NCBI GenBank assembly: GCA_003427395.1
Contig: BFEA01000278.1
Coordinates: 1,113,394 to 1,177,393, forward strand
Reading direction: 5' to 3'
DNA length: 64,000 nt
From: Chara braunii
Lineage: Eukaryota; Streptophyta; Charophyceae; Charales; Characeae
Shown: positions 21,641 through 31,978 of the stretch, piece after piece
Layout of the letters: the number at the start of each line of letters is the position of its first letter
Position numbering within the stretch: the first letter of the stretch is position 1
Position numbers and translations under genes: made by a program
Notes under the pieces: generated by a model
The model's input: only the letters and a program-made list of their open reading frames with translations
The model's database searches: none
What the model was told of the DNA's origin: nothing

Positions 21641-22184
21641 GAAGTTCGGATGCGGACGGACTTCTCCAGTCGGCCCCCGCAACCGGAACGTGGAGTCAGG
21701 ATGCAAAGTAGGCCAGTCATTGAAGTTCGGATGCGGGCAGACTTCTTAAGTTAGCCACCGCAGACAAACCGCGAAGTTCGGATTTCGGCGAGCTTCTTTT
21801 GTTCTCCCCTCCCGTGCTGGAGCAGGAAGACCATACTTCCAATGGTGGTGAACATGTGAAGTTCGAATGTCGGCGAACTACAACTGTTCAACAACAAAAT
21901 AGCCCGATCCTTGAAGTTCGGATGCGGACGGACTTCTTCAGCCAGTCCCCGCAGCCGGGACGGGAAGTTTGGATGCAGAGTAGGCCAATCACTTAAGTTC
22001 GGATGCGGGCGGACTTCTTGAGCCAGGCCCCACAGACGAAACGTGAAGTTCGCATGCCGACGAACTTCTTTTGTACTGCCCTCCTGTGCTGGACAAGGAA
22101 GACCCTTGTTCCAGCGGAGGCTGTGTGGAAACGCGAAGTTCGCCGGCATCCGAACTTCAAATGCTGGTGAGAAAGGATAACTGC
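21641..22184. repeat. 272-bp direct tandem duplication carrying dyads
   Basis: Three successive dyads at 21641, 21722 and 21773 reappear at 21913, 21994 and 22045, each exactly 272 bp later. Intervening text is shared, for example CCCCCGCAACCGGAACG against CCCCGCAGCCGGGACGG and GCTGGAGCAGGAAGACC against GCTGGACAAGGAAGACC. Confidence 0.85.
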
Positions 22185-22680
22185 CGACGAGCTACCAGGA
22201 GGACCGCCCGGTCCGCTGTCGATCAGTCAGTCAATCAATCAGTGCATACAAGGAGGACCGCCACGATCTCTCAATCAGTCAGTCAATCAGTGCATCGGTC
22301 GTTGGCCGGCGATCGAACAGTTCATCAATTACGAGATCGACCACGCTCTGTTGCTCGATGAACTACTTGATTGGAAGGGTGGTCGTGTTTTAAACTTTTG
22401 ATCGATCGCTTGTTTTCGTTGTTGAGGATCACGGGGTGCGACAATAGCGAGGCGTGTTTATCCACACACACTGAAAGATACATGATGGTATGGTCTGCAT
22501 TTGATATAAGTTGTTCACTTGTTTGGGCGCTCTGTTGCTGCTATCGATTGGCCGACTGACCTCGGTTGTTCACTTGTTTGATATAGGTTGAACGATTTGT
22601 TGATAAAAAAAACTGTAGATAATGATGTGCTGATCGACCGACTTTTTCTATGAAATCGATGCGAACACCGGTTGATTGTG

Positions 22681-22937
22681 ACAACCAAGCGATCGAACAA
22701 ACATCGCACCCTCTGAGTGATCAATCGGTCGATTGACGAACAGATCGTTCCCGATAATAAGCTTGCTCGACGGTTTCATGCCCGTTCGTTTACGCAGATC
22801 AAACACGCGCGTGTACGGATCTGCGGAAATGAACGGGCATCAACTCGTCGAGCAAGCTCATTATCGAGAACGATCTCTTCGTCAATCGACTGATTGTTCA
22901 CTCGGAGGGTGCGATGTTTGGTCGTTCGCTTGCTTGT
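22681..22937. repeat. Large near-perfect palindrome (257 bp)
   Basis: The arms are centred between 22808 and 22810. GCAGATC at 22794 pairs with GATCTGC at 22818, GATCGTTC at 22743 with GAACGATC at 22868, and ACATCGCACCCTC at 22701 with GAGGGTGCGATGT at 22905. All keep the same coordinate sum. Arms of about 120 bp match at roughly 85-90% by eye. The loop is the small palindrome ACACGCGCGTGT. Weaker pairing may extend to about 22660 and 22957. It could be a foldback or MITE-like element; no target-site duplication is obvious. Confidence 0.85.
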
Positions 22938-23899
22938 CCTAATCAATTGTTCATCTTTATGGACCGTATCGACTAATCGGACATTCACTTGCATAATACT
23001 CATGTGCTCACGCCCGCTTTCGCACGCAAGCACGCACCCATACAAACATACGCACACACACTTTCCATGGAAGGGTGGCTTGTCCAATCAACCAGTTGCA
23101 TGGAATGGTTGATTGGATCATGGGTTGCTGGAATGGTTGATTTCATCATTGATTCTCTGGTGTCGATGGGGCTCATTGTAGGAATCGCCCGGGTTCAACA
23201 CTTTCTCCACACACACGCATTGACACATCTCCATATGCTCATACGACTGCATACATGAAAACACACAATACAGGAAACAAAAAAAAACACATACAAGTAA
23301 CGGAAGTCGCTGCACACAGACACCCGTCCGAACGCAGGCGAGCACAACAAGGCACGAGCAAATGCAGAAGCACGCTCGAACGTGCACAATCACACACACA
23401 TGGCATCACTCTCACACAACCGCGGGTGTTTACACGCGCAAACAAAACGAGTCAGGGAAAGGAACGTCACGTCCCATCAATCACCCTTTCAACAGGTACT
23501 CACCTCGATGAAGATGTCGTCTAGAGAATGGATCAAGCGCACCTAAACTAAAGCCGCAGAAATCTTAATGAAAGCGGCGCAACTTGCGTGCCAAGAATGC
23601 CTGACCCTGTTGAGCGGCTAACAGTTGGGGTTGTACAAGAGGGAAGAATAGTCAAGGTAGAAGGGACTCTTGAGTCTTTGACAGAAATCTCTCTACTTTG
23701 GTTGAGTTTGAATTCTTGCAATCATTCTTTGACCGAATGAGAGATTCTGCCATCTGAATTGTCACTGATCAGACTGAGATAACCTATATATTAAAGGTGG
23801 TGAAAGTGGGAACTACTGAGAGGGTATCATACCACACTTCTCGGGAACGAGTCTCTCTTGCAAGAAGGATCAACAGCGGGCCATAAGCAATTCAATTTG
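22938..23899. other. Gene-free stretch, CA-rich
   Basis: CACA-rich words (about 22985-23060 and 23205-23410) are interspersed with a pair of GGTTGATT/AATCAACC inverted words near 23085-23125. No coding relic is visible before the gypsy element. The 5' LTR of that element, if any survives, should be in or just after this stretch, but I could not identify it. Confidence 0.4.
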
Positions 23900-24217
23900 A
23901 TTATGAGATTATAGACTTGACTCGATATTTTATGATTCGAGGTACTGTAAAAGAGTATAATAGAAGGCTGAGTAAGGATGATGAGAGAGAGTTGATTGAA
24001 GATTACATTGGAAGGCTAAGAAGAATTGCGTTGCCCTTGATTACTATCCAATCTATTATTGCTTATACTCTATATGTACAAAATTCTCAAGGGGTGGAAC
24101 AGACAAGAGAGGAGAGAAACGAGTCTGTATCCCTTGCGAGAAGAGTGAGAGATTGAAGGGCAAGGAAGAAGAGGACAAGAGTGACTGGAAGAGAGAAGAA
24201 AATATCCGGGAAAATAT

Positions 24218-25897
24218 ATGGTCAAAATGGCAGGACGGGGAAGACCGAATTCATCTGCAGGGACCAATGAAGAGGCATTGGTCGAGGTTATACGGGAATT
24301 GGTTGAGAGAGTCGACACAATCAAAGGAGGGTCAGACATTGCTAGAGCAAAGAGGCCAGATGATAGGATTCTATGTTTTAGAGGGCCTCAAGTGAATGAT
24401 TTTCTGGACCAGTATGAATTATTTGGCCTCAGCTATGGCTAGACAGATAAGCAACGACTTAAGCACCTACTATCGTACTGTGATACTGACTCAAGATTGA
24501 CTATTCAGGAACTGATGGAAGGTGTCACTACATGGAAAGAGGTCAAAGAGATAATAAAAAATTAATTTGAGAAAGACTCAGTTCCGACTACAACCAAGGA
24601 TTTACTCAACATCAGAAGAACTAAGTATAACACTTTTAATGTTTTTTTTCAGACCTTCATTCGAACATTTAGAAGAATTCCTTATTTGGACGAAGCCCAG
24701 AGATGCCATATATTTTTGATAAATTTCACTGATACCGAAAGGCAAACAGTTCTCAATCAAGCCCAACACTATCCTCTGAGATGGGATGAAATGATTGCAA
24801 TTATTAGAACTCTACCTACAGTTTCTCATAAGAAATGGTCACTAGATCAGATCAGTACATTGACCAAAGACTGGGAGATTGAGAATGGTATGAATAGAGG
24901 GAACAATCTGAGTGCTGAGAATATTCTTCAGAAAGCGATGACTAACTTTATGCCTGTGAGGCCTGCACCCCATGCTGTGGATGACAAAGGGAAGAAGAAG
25001 GCTGAAAGTGAAGAGGATGATGATGATGATGACGATGAAAGCTATGGTAAGAAGGGAGACTCTTCCCGATCCAGAAAGAATGAAAATAATGGCGATAAGG
25101 AAAACAGAGAGAGGAGGAAGTATGATGATCGTCCTAAGAAGAGTTTTGTCTGCTACTATTGTGGTGAAGGGGGTCACACTACCACCTATTGCAGGCCTTT
25201 TGAGGAAGATGTAAGGAGTGGGGTAGCAAAGAAGGATGGAATGAGCCACGTCTGTGATAGTTCATGGAACAAGTTGGACCCCAGGCATCCAGGAGGTATG
25301 AGATTCCTTGCTCTTAAACATGATGAAAAGATGAAGACGAAGAAGAAGAGAAAGGCTAATGTGAATGTTCATTTTCTTATTGAAGAGTTGCCTAATGAAC
25401 TAGTACAAGAAACAAGTGACCCTTATACCACGATTGAGTTGTCTTTGCAATACTTGACATTGACAGAGTGTGTGCCTAGCGAGACTTCTACAAGTGAGTT
25501 TCCGTTGGGAGGAAATTCTACTTCTCAGAATCCTTATGAATTAGTAGAGTCCTCTTCCAATGAAATAGTTCGCTTTCTGGCTAACATGATGTCGTTTCAT
25601 GGTGATTTACCCCCATAACTCGTCATGGAACCTAGTGTCAGGCTTGGTGAAGCGAGAAACCTCCAAGCTCGCATGACGCCTCAAATAATAGAGAAAAAGA
25701 AAAGGAGGAAGGCTGAGGAGTTACTGATTAATATCCTTGATGACCCGGAACCGGAACTTTCACATAGAAAGAATGAACAGGGGATAAAAATGAAATATAT
25801 TCTCAAGAGTGACTTGGATGATGAGACAATGATGTCTGATGTAATTACTAAAATGTTGGAAGAGACAGAAGTGACATTGTCCTTCAGAAAACAATGA
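24218..25897 (+). pseudogene. gag: Gag of gypsy element A
   Basis: Gag packages the element RNA. A single frame runs from MVKMAGRGRPNSS at 24218 to 25897, about 560 codons, interrupted by TAG at 24440 (SYG*TDKQRL), TAA near 24563 (IIKN*FEKD) and TAA at 25616 (PP*LVMEP). All three fit former Trp or Gln codons. The capsid-like part covers roughly 24360-24870 (FRGPQVNDFLDQYELF; FIRTFRRIPYLDEAQRC). An acidic run of Asp follows at 25015-25040, then a basic stretch and one CCHC zinc knuckle, CYYCGEGGHTTTYC, near 25150. The upstream frame from 23917 may be a further N-terminal piece. Confidence 0.8.
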
Positions 25898-26520
25898 CTC
25901 TAGCACCCAAACTGAGAGAAGAGTTGAAAAAGTTGATTGAGAAGAAAAAATTGGAAGCTAATTACTTGGGATCAGTCTTTTCCAACCAAGTGAACAGGTC
26001 ACTGCCATGTTGCAAGATGAGATTCGCAACCATGAGATGTAGACACCTTACAACTCGTATCAACCAAGTGAAGATTCTAGCCCTAGTGAACTCTGGGGCA
26101 GAGATGATACTCCTTTCTCGAAGAACGGTGGATGTTTGTAATTTATCTATTGATAGACATGCACAAAATGTATTGAGCAATATTGCAGGAGAGTTGTTCG
26201 TGGCAGGATTTATTGATAATATGCCTATTAGAGTTGGAACAATGACTGTGGAAGTACTGGGTTTTGTAGTGTCAGATCTGGACCATGACTGTATCTTGGG
26301 AACCCCATTCTTACATAGGATGGAGGCGGTCCAATTTTTCAGCCATGAGGGGTCATCTTGGATCGGCCTACAAGATCCTGAGACTGCTCAGGAACAAACC
26401 TTTATGGTCTGCAAAAAAAGTGATTTCAAACATAAATTATCTGCTAATTCAATCAGAAGAGAAGAGTCTATTGAAAGGGTTGGGAGACCAAGGAAAAAAG
26501 GAAAACAAGAAGCGAAATAA
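25894..26520 (+). pseudogene. Aspartic protease region of gypsy element A, active site lost
   Basis: Retroviral-type proteases cut the Gag-Pol polyprotein through a D-[ST]-G motif. Here the motif region reads ILALVNSGAEMILLS, with Asn (AAC) in place of the catalytic Asp. The flap and C-terminal ILG motif survive as CILGTPFLHRME. The frame starts by overlapping the end of the gag frame by 4 bases, one frame away. This could be an original programmed shift or a later indel; the other damage makes an indel more likely. The change would inactivate the enzyme. Confidence 0.8.
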
Positions 26521-26726
26521 GAGATTTCAGTGGGTATCAATCAAGTTTCGAAAATGATAAAAGCCGTTGGTAAACTGGAGGATGAGGATGGACAAATTGA
26601 AGCATTAAAAAAAGCTGCTAAAGGTGGAAAGATGAAACTAAAATTTGCATCGACTCACCCTTTTTTAGGAAAATAGCCACTTGGTCAAAAAGAAAATATA
26701 AGCCCAAGGGGGTGAAGAAAAATTAG

Positions 26727-28118
26727 GTGGCAGTCTTAATGGAAAATGATTATGATGCAGCAATGGAAAAGGGGAGAGAGATTATTAAAGCATTGCGAGA
26801 GTCTGCAAAATTGGGGAATAGGGTCACCAAAGAGAGGTTTGACACGATAACGATAGGCTCGGATCAGTTTATCATGCCTAAAGAGAAAGAATATATCTTC
26901 AAGATGTGTTAGAAATTCTCTGGTGCTTTCGATTTTAATGATGAAGAAAGAGAGCGGTTGGACGTGGTTATGATCATGATGGCCAAGATTTGGACAGTTG
27001 ATCATATTTCATGGAATGATAGGCCGACTAAGTATGCCGTGAAGGAAGAAGCAGAAGTTGTAAAGTACCTTGACAAGAAAATTGCATTTAATGTTGCTGA
27101 GCCTGTTGATGGATCGTATGCTAACCATTGGTTTTGCTTTTGGAAACCAGGGGGGATTAAGATGGATTCAGAATCTTTGAAGCTCAACTCTGTGACGGTA
27201 CGTGACGCGGGTAGTCTTCCTAATGTTGATCTCCTCTCTGAATCTTTTGCTAGTCGATGCATTTATTCTCTAGTTGATTTCTATTTTGGCTATGATCAGT
27301 TTCCCATTGATCCCACTAGCCGACCAATGACTGTCATGCACAAGCTAAGAGGGCTCATTCAGATGTGTGTGGTGCCTCAGGGTTTGACTAATGGTGTAGC
27401 AGTGGTTCAAAGGGATATGATCCAAGTCATGCAAGATATTTCTCCTGAAATAACCAGCCCCTATATTGATAACAATCCTGTAAAAGGACCCCTGGTAAAG
27501 GATGAGACCTTGGTCGCAGGTGGAGTCAGGAAGTTTGTTTGGGAACATGCTGAAGGAGTGAAAATGGTCCTAGAGAGACTTCAAAAATATAAACTGATTG
27601 TCAGTAGATCAAAGTCTCTTCTCTTCTAACCAGAAGTAATTATCTTTAGCTTTAGATGTTTCTCTAAGGGTAGGAGTCCTGACCCCAAGAAGATAGACAA
27701 AATCTTAAACTGACCTCTGTCTCTCAAGAGAGTGACAAATGTCAAGAGCTTCTTGGGTGTCTGTGCATTCTGGAGGATTTTTATTCCTCATTTTGCTACT
27801 CTTGCAGAGCCTCTGAGGGAGATGGTAAGGCAAGGGGCTAATTTAACATGGAATGATAAAAGACAAGCTGCTGCAGAAACTCTGCAAGAAAAACTAAAAG
27901 ATGGTGGTGTAGTGCTGGGAGTGTCATTTTATGATGATGAGGAGGCAAGACCCTTCATCATTGAGGCCGATGGAGGACCAGTTGCTCTGGGTGGTATGCT
28001 CATCCAGAAAGATGAAGATGGGAAAGAGAGCCCTCTGAGATTTGAGAGCAGAACTCTCAATTCTACAGAAAGAGGTTACACCCAATTCAGAAAAGAGTTG
28101 CTGATAATCCATCCATAG
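26727..28118 (+). pseudogene. Reverse transcriptase and RNase H of gypsy element A, inactive
   Basis: The domain begins near 26727 and shares the layout of element B. The catalytic YxDD box reads YIDNN (second Asp changed to Asn), followed by PVKGPLVKDETLVAGGVRKF. In-frame stops lie at 26910 (KMC*KFSG), 27627 (LLF*PEV) and about 27712 (ILN*PLSL), at sites where relatives have Trp or a Gln-like residue. The connection region VTNVKSFLGVCAFWRIFI and the RNase H start FIIEADGGPVALGGML and FESRTLNSTERGYTQF are clear. The frame ends at 28118 within RNase H and resumes in another frame at 28162. Confidence 0.85.
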
Positions 28119-28995
28119 CCTCAGGTGCTTCAGGCACTACGTACTAAGGAGGAGATGCATCATGAGGATTGATGCATCTGCTGTGATTGGTGCCATTAAG
28201 AAACACCAACAAGTAGATCCAACAGTCAACAGGTGGATCGCTTTCATCTGGACGTACAATTTTAAGTCGGAAAAGATCCCCACTGAGAAGAACAGAGCAG
28301 ATGGTCTAAGTCGTATTGAGTGGAGGAAAGAAGAAGAAGAAGAAGATGTAAACGGAACGATTTAAGAATCAGCCTATGTTGATAATTTTCTGAATGAGAA
28401 AAATGATGAAGATTATGAAGTACCATGCTCATACAAGTGAAGTTTGTGGCCCGAAGAGAGAGACAGCTGGGGAAAGATCCCTAATGCATATGTTTATGAG
28501 TCGATTCTTGGGAAGGAAGAAGAGGATGAACCAAATGACTGGTATGCTGAAGTTAACGCAGCAGCAGTGGCTGCCCATGAAATCGGGGAAAACTGTGGTT
28601 CAAACGAAGAAGAAGAAGGTGAGAAGAAGGAGGATGAAATATTTTTCATTTCTGAAGAATATGACGAAAGTTGTCAAGAGATTGGTAAGAAGATGGAAAA
28701 GGAGCAGCTGAAGGAATATTATTGTAAAATTTCAAGGAAGAAATTCAGACTGAAAAAGGGGCATCTCTTTGTGGATAGTAAAGGAGGCATGCCTCCACTC
28801 AGAGTGGTCTGTGGTAAAGAGAGACAGTTAGAGATAATTGTTGCTCTACATGAAGGGGTTGCTGGTGGTCACAGGGCTGTTGAGGCAACCTACTCTAAGC
28901 CTATCAAACTCTACCTCTGGTCTGGCATGAGAGATATGATTTTTCAGATTTTGTAAATCATGTGTCTTGTGTCAGAGGATGATAGGAAGTACGTC
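28119..28995 (+). pseudogene. RNase H end and integrase zinc finger of gypsy element A, truncated
   Basis: One frame from 28162 covers the end of RNase H (FIWTYNFKSEKIPTEKNRAD, GLSRIEW) and an acidic linker. The integrase HHCC finger then begins: HEGVAGGHRAVEATY contributes the His pair, and after a one-base shift near 28950 KSCVLCQRM contributes the Cys pair. Stops at 28363 (TI*ES) and 28438 (YK*SLW) again fit Gln and Trp. The integrase catalytic core is absent. Similarity to the element ends at about 28990-29000. Confidence 0.75.
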
Positions 28996-29304
28996 AAGTG
29001 GGCAGATAACCTTGGCGACGTATCAATGTTCCCTTCGATGAAGGAGAACGTTGAAGCCAGGCGAGTGCGCCAAAGTAAGGGTACGGAAGTCGCAAGGAGC
29101 CAGAGTATAAGATTGAGTTTGCCTTTTGATGACGAGGCGCCCGTGACACCCATACGGGTAGTGGCGACTAAGTCCGCAAGGGCGTCCTCCTCCAAGAAGG
29201 CTGACACTGATTATGTGATGACAGAGAAGGATGGGCAGAGGATTGAAGGAGAAGAAGTTATATACTCTCATCGCGCAAGCGCGGAGCCAAAAAGTTCACA
29301 ATGA
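28960..29304 (+). pseudogene. Residual 5' coding sequence of gypsy element B
   Basis: From about 29000 the frame reads ADNLGDVSMFPSMKENVEAR, then RVVATKSARASSSKKADTDY, and ends SAEPKSSQ. It is polar and resembles the linker or tail of a Gag protein. There is no capsid or zinc knuckle before it; element A lies there instead. Between 29305 and 29513 I can read no continuous frame. Confidence 0.45.
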
Positions 29305-29513
29305 AGAGTACCTAGGATGATATAGACACGGTCGAGCCTCTCAGGCACGCACTTAGGCATCCAATGCAATGCACGATACTAAAATACTTGACAGCCTCGA
29401 GACCCATGCGGGATGAGCTACAGAGGATTACGCGCAAGACGTGTATTCCCCTGGCGGATGAATTCCAGACGGCTACCAAACAAAAGTGACTACCCTCTAT
29501 AGCGGTATCGGGT

Positions 29514-29903
29514 GTGATCGCTAAGGCGGGACGTGCAGCGATAGTGTTCTTAGATGGAATGGAAGGTGTGTCTCATGACAAGTTTTATATTATAGGAAGT
29601 GGGACAGTACAAACTACTCTCAATGACGAGGTAGTCCTCCATGTCGTAATCGATAATGGTAGCGAGGCTGTCATCATAGACGAGGAGCTCGCTGTGCGAT
29701 TGGGATTGGACCTTGATAGGTCATACCAATTTGAGATAGAAACAACTGATAGAAGAAAGCAGAAAGTCTCTGGGGTTTGTCACAAGGCGGCGATCGAGGT
29801 CGAAGGATTGCGAGTGTTGATACTTGTTTTCACGGTCCGGGACTGCAGCTCGGAGTTGCTATTGGGGCGGACATGGCTAAGTCATGTTCACGAGTTACTA
29901 TAG
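29514..29903 (+). CDS. Aspartic protease of gypsy element B
   Basis: The active-site region is VVIDNGSEAVIIDEELAVRL: Asp is present, with DNG in place of the usual DSG or DTG. The closing motif ELLLGRTWLSHV (ILG type) is also present. Length (about 110 residues from the first strand to the ILG motif) suits a retroviral protease. Translation after LHELL-type end VHELL stops at 29903. The next frame (from about 29880, RVTIERPDGSQMLSIKRPYG) looks like its continuation after a one-base shift. Confidence 0.7.
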   Translation: MIAKAGRAAIVFLDGMEGVSHDKFYIIGSGTVQTTLNDEVVLHVVIDNGSEAVIIDEELAVRLGLDLDRSYQFEIETTDRRKQKVSGVCHKAAIEVEGLRVLILVFTVRDCSSELLLGRTWLSHVHELL

Positions 29904-30392
29904 AGCGACCGGACGGAAGCCAGATGCTTTCCATCAAACGTCCATATGGTGGGCGAATTATGATGGAGACGGTAGAGCCTCGTGATCCGAGGAACAAAGT
30001 GGTTCTCGCAATAGGGGGCGCAAGCCGGTCACCCTTGCGAGTCGCTCCCTGAGCTTTCGCGAAAAGAAGTATGGACCGTTACTTACAGAAGAAGAAGGGC
30101 ACAAAGTAGAGGTTGAGGACTTAGACAATCAAGTACGGGTGGGAGGAAACTTTTATCCTAAGGCAGAAGATGAGGAATTTGAGGGTATGATCTCTGTGTC
30201 TTTTTTAAGGGCACAGCCCCCTACGGGGGGCGACCAAAAAGACACAAGACAGTAACTCAAAATGTTAAGCCCGCGACAGTAGCCCGGGAGCGATCCGCAT
30301 TAAATGACATATCTGAAGAAGAGATCGCTAGGGAGATTAAAGAGAAGAAGAAGAAGGAGCCGCAACGGCTAACTGAAGAAAGGATAGCGGAG

Positions 30393-31259
30393 ATGGATAT
30401 AGGGGATGAAAATTTGACTGAGCAAGAGAAGGCACGTGTGTTAGAAGTTCTTAAGACCCTCGACAAGGCCATAGCTTTTAGTGATGGGGAAAGAGGAAGG
30501 ATTGATCCCAGATATGCTAAGCCTGCTAGGATCTACACGATTCCGCATACTCCATGGAATGACGCAAGGTGGAAGTTTGCTCAGAAAGAGAAGGAAGAAG
30601 TGATCGCCTTTTTCAAGGAAAAGATGGCGTCGCACGTAGCAGAGTCATCTGATAGCGCATATGCGAACAAGCGGTTCTTCTTACAGAAACCTAATGGAAA
30701 GATCCGTTGGATTCAGGATCTTCAGAAGGTTAATGATGTTACGATTCGAGATGTAGGCTCCATACCGCATGCCGATCTATTAGCGGAAGGAGCAGCGGGC
30801 AAATCTATTTATTCTGTCTGCGATTTATTTTCAAGATACGATGAGATACCACTAGATCGTAGAGATAGACATCTCACAACCATGCACACGCCACTCGGAT
30901 TAGTGCAGATAATGGTCGTACCTATGAGATGGACCAATGGGGTTGCAGTCTTTCAAAGAGTCATAGTTGCTGTGTTGAAAGACTTTATCCCTGATAAAGT
31001 TGAAGTTTTCTTGGACGACTTTCCGATAAAAGGGCCGGTACTGAAAGACGAAACGGAAGTCGCTCCTGGCGTCAGGAGATTCGTAGAGCAACACCTGACG
31101 GATATTTACGCTGTCCTGGAACAGCTAGACGAAGCTAACCTGACGGTTAGCGGGACGAGGAGCCGGTGGGCTGTGTCGACAATTAAGATTCTGGGGTTTA
31201 TATGCAATTCGAGAGGCCGCCGAGCAGATCCTGGAAAGTTGGAGAAACTCTTGAACTGA
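30393..31259 (+). CDS. Reverse transcriptase of gypsy element B
   Basis: A 288-codon open frame holds the core RT motifs: HTPWNDARWKFAQKEKEEV, FFLQKPNGKIRWIQDLQKVN, the first catalytic Asp in SIYSVCDLFSRYDEIPLD, TTMHTPLGLVQIMVVPMRWT with NGVAVFQR, and the catalytic box VFLDDFPIKGP. After the box comes KDETEVAPGVRRFVEQHL, then ILGFICNSRGRRADPGKLEK. It ends at TGA after EKLLN, a position where gypsy proteins usually continue with Trp (W.P). The stop is therefore probably secondary and the original polyprotein ran on. This is the best-preserved enzyme in the window. Confidence 0.9.
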   Translation: MDIGDENLTEQEKARVLEVLKTLDKAIAFSDGERGRIDPRYAKPARIYTIPHTPWNDARWKFAQKEKEEVIAFFKEKMASHVAESSDSAYANKRFFLQKPNGKIRWIQDLQKVNDVTIRDVGSIPHADLLAEGAAGKSIYSVCDLFSRYDEIPLDRRDRHLTTMHTPLGLVQIMVVPMRWTNGVAVFQRVIVAVLKDFIPDKVEVFLDDFPIKGPVLKDETEVAPGVRRFVEQHLTDIYAVLEQLDEANLTVSGTRSRWAVSTIKILGFICNSRGRRADPGKLEKLLN

Positions 31260-31978
31260 CTGACTCCATTGCACAGTGCTACTGAAGTTCGCCTATTCTT
31301 AGGGGTTGTGGGTTAGTGGCGGATTTCCATACGCGGATATGTTGAGAAGGCAGAACCTCTGCGGACTCTTCTTAGGAAAACGGAGCGGTTTTACTGGGAG
31401 TCTCCTCAAGAGCTCGCAGTACAAACCCTCAAAGAAGAATTTAAAGAGGGCGGACACATCTTAGGCGTGCCTTTCTTCGAGGACGAGACCAATAGGTCAT
31501 TCATTGTGTCTACGGATGCAGGGTCATGTTCAGTAGGAGGATTGCTTTCTCAAAAGGACGCCGACGGTAAAGAGAGGCCGCTGAGATTCGAGAGTCGTAC
31601 ACAACACCGCTGAACGCAACTACAGTCAGTTTAAGAAGGAGGTGTTAGCCGTTCTACGATGCTTAGACGCCTTTAGGCATTATATATACGGAAGACGATT
31701 CGTTCTTCGAGTAGATCCTACGGCTGTAACGTCAGTTTTACAGAAGGACTTCAGCCTGACGGATCCTACGAAGGATCTCGGGAACAAAGAATGCGGTAGC
31801 TGACGGACTTTCGCGGATTCCGATTGAGGCGGAGCGACCGATAGCGGTTGCTGCTCTGACTATGACTGAGCCTAGACGGACAAAACGATTCTTAGTTAAC
31901 CTTTATGAAGGCACGTACCGGACAATCGGGTTGTATGTATCTGGAGAGGAGAGTACCGATTCGGAGTTTCGGAGATAG
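31260..31978 (+). pseudogene. Connection and RNase H of gypsy element B
   Basis: The connection reads TEVRLFLGVVG*WRISIRGYV, with a stop where FLG..GYYR-type sequences have an aromatic residue. Then come FYWESPQELAVQTLKEEF and the RNase H strands FIVSTDAGSCSVGGLLSQKD, with the first catalytic Asp, and PLRFESRT. A one-base shift near 31605 leads to NYSQFKKEVLAVLRCLDAFR and YIYGRRFVLRVDPTAV, and another lies near 31790. The segment between RNase H and integrase (about 31800-31978) is short and polar. Confidence 0.75.

Larger units (their letters stand above)
19515..22158. repeat. About 20 dispersed copies of a 24-bp dyad (GAAGTTCG..CGAACTTC)
   Basis: The unit has complementary arms GAAGTTCG and CGAACTTC around an 8-bp asymmetric core (GATGCCGG or its complement). 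Good copies start at 19515, 19874, 20883, 21070, 21143, 21234, 21284, 21641, 21722, 21773, 21858, 21913, 21994, 22045 and 22135. Half or poor copies lie at 19758, 21325, 21380, 21518 and 21587. Both core orientations occur: 22135 carries the flipped core. Spacing varies between 51 and about 85 bp in the dense part. Some copies owe their presence to larger duplications (see 21641-22184). Confidence 0.85.
23900..28995 (+). mobile_element. Ty3/gypsy retrotransposon A, 3'-truncated and decayed
   Basis: Gag with a zinc knuckle, protease, reverse transcriptase, RNase H and the start of integrase occur in the Ty3/gypsy order on the plus strand. At least eight in-frame stops and about three frameshifts break it, and the protease and RT catalytic sites are mutated. 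Integrase stops after its HHCC zinc finger, where sequence of a second element begins. No LTR pair was identified. Confidence 0.85.

Noticed and set aside
19515-22158. A CRISPR-like array (short palindromic repeats with spacers)
   Set aside because: The copies are degenerate, spacing varies widely, the core flips, there are no cas genes, and the DNA is eukaryotic.
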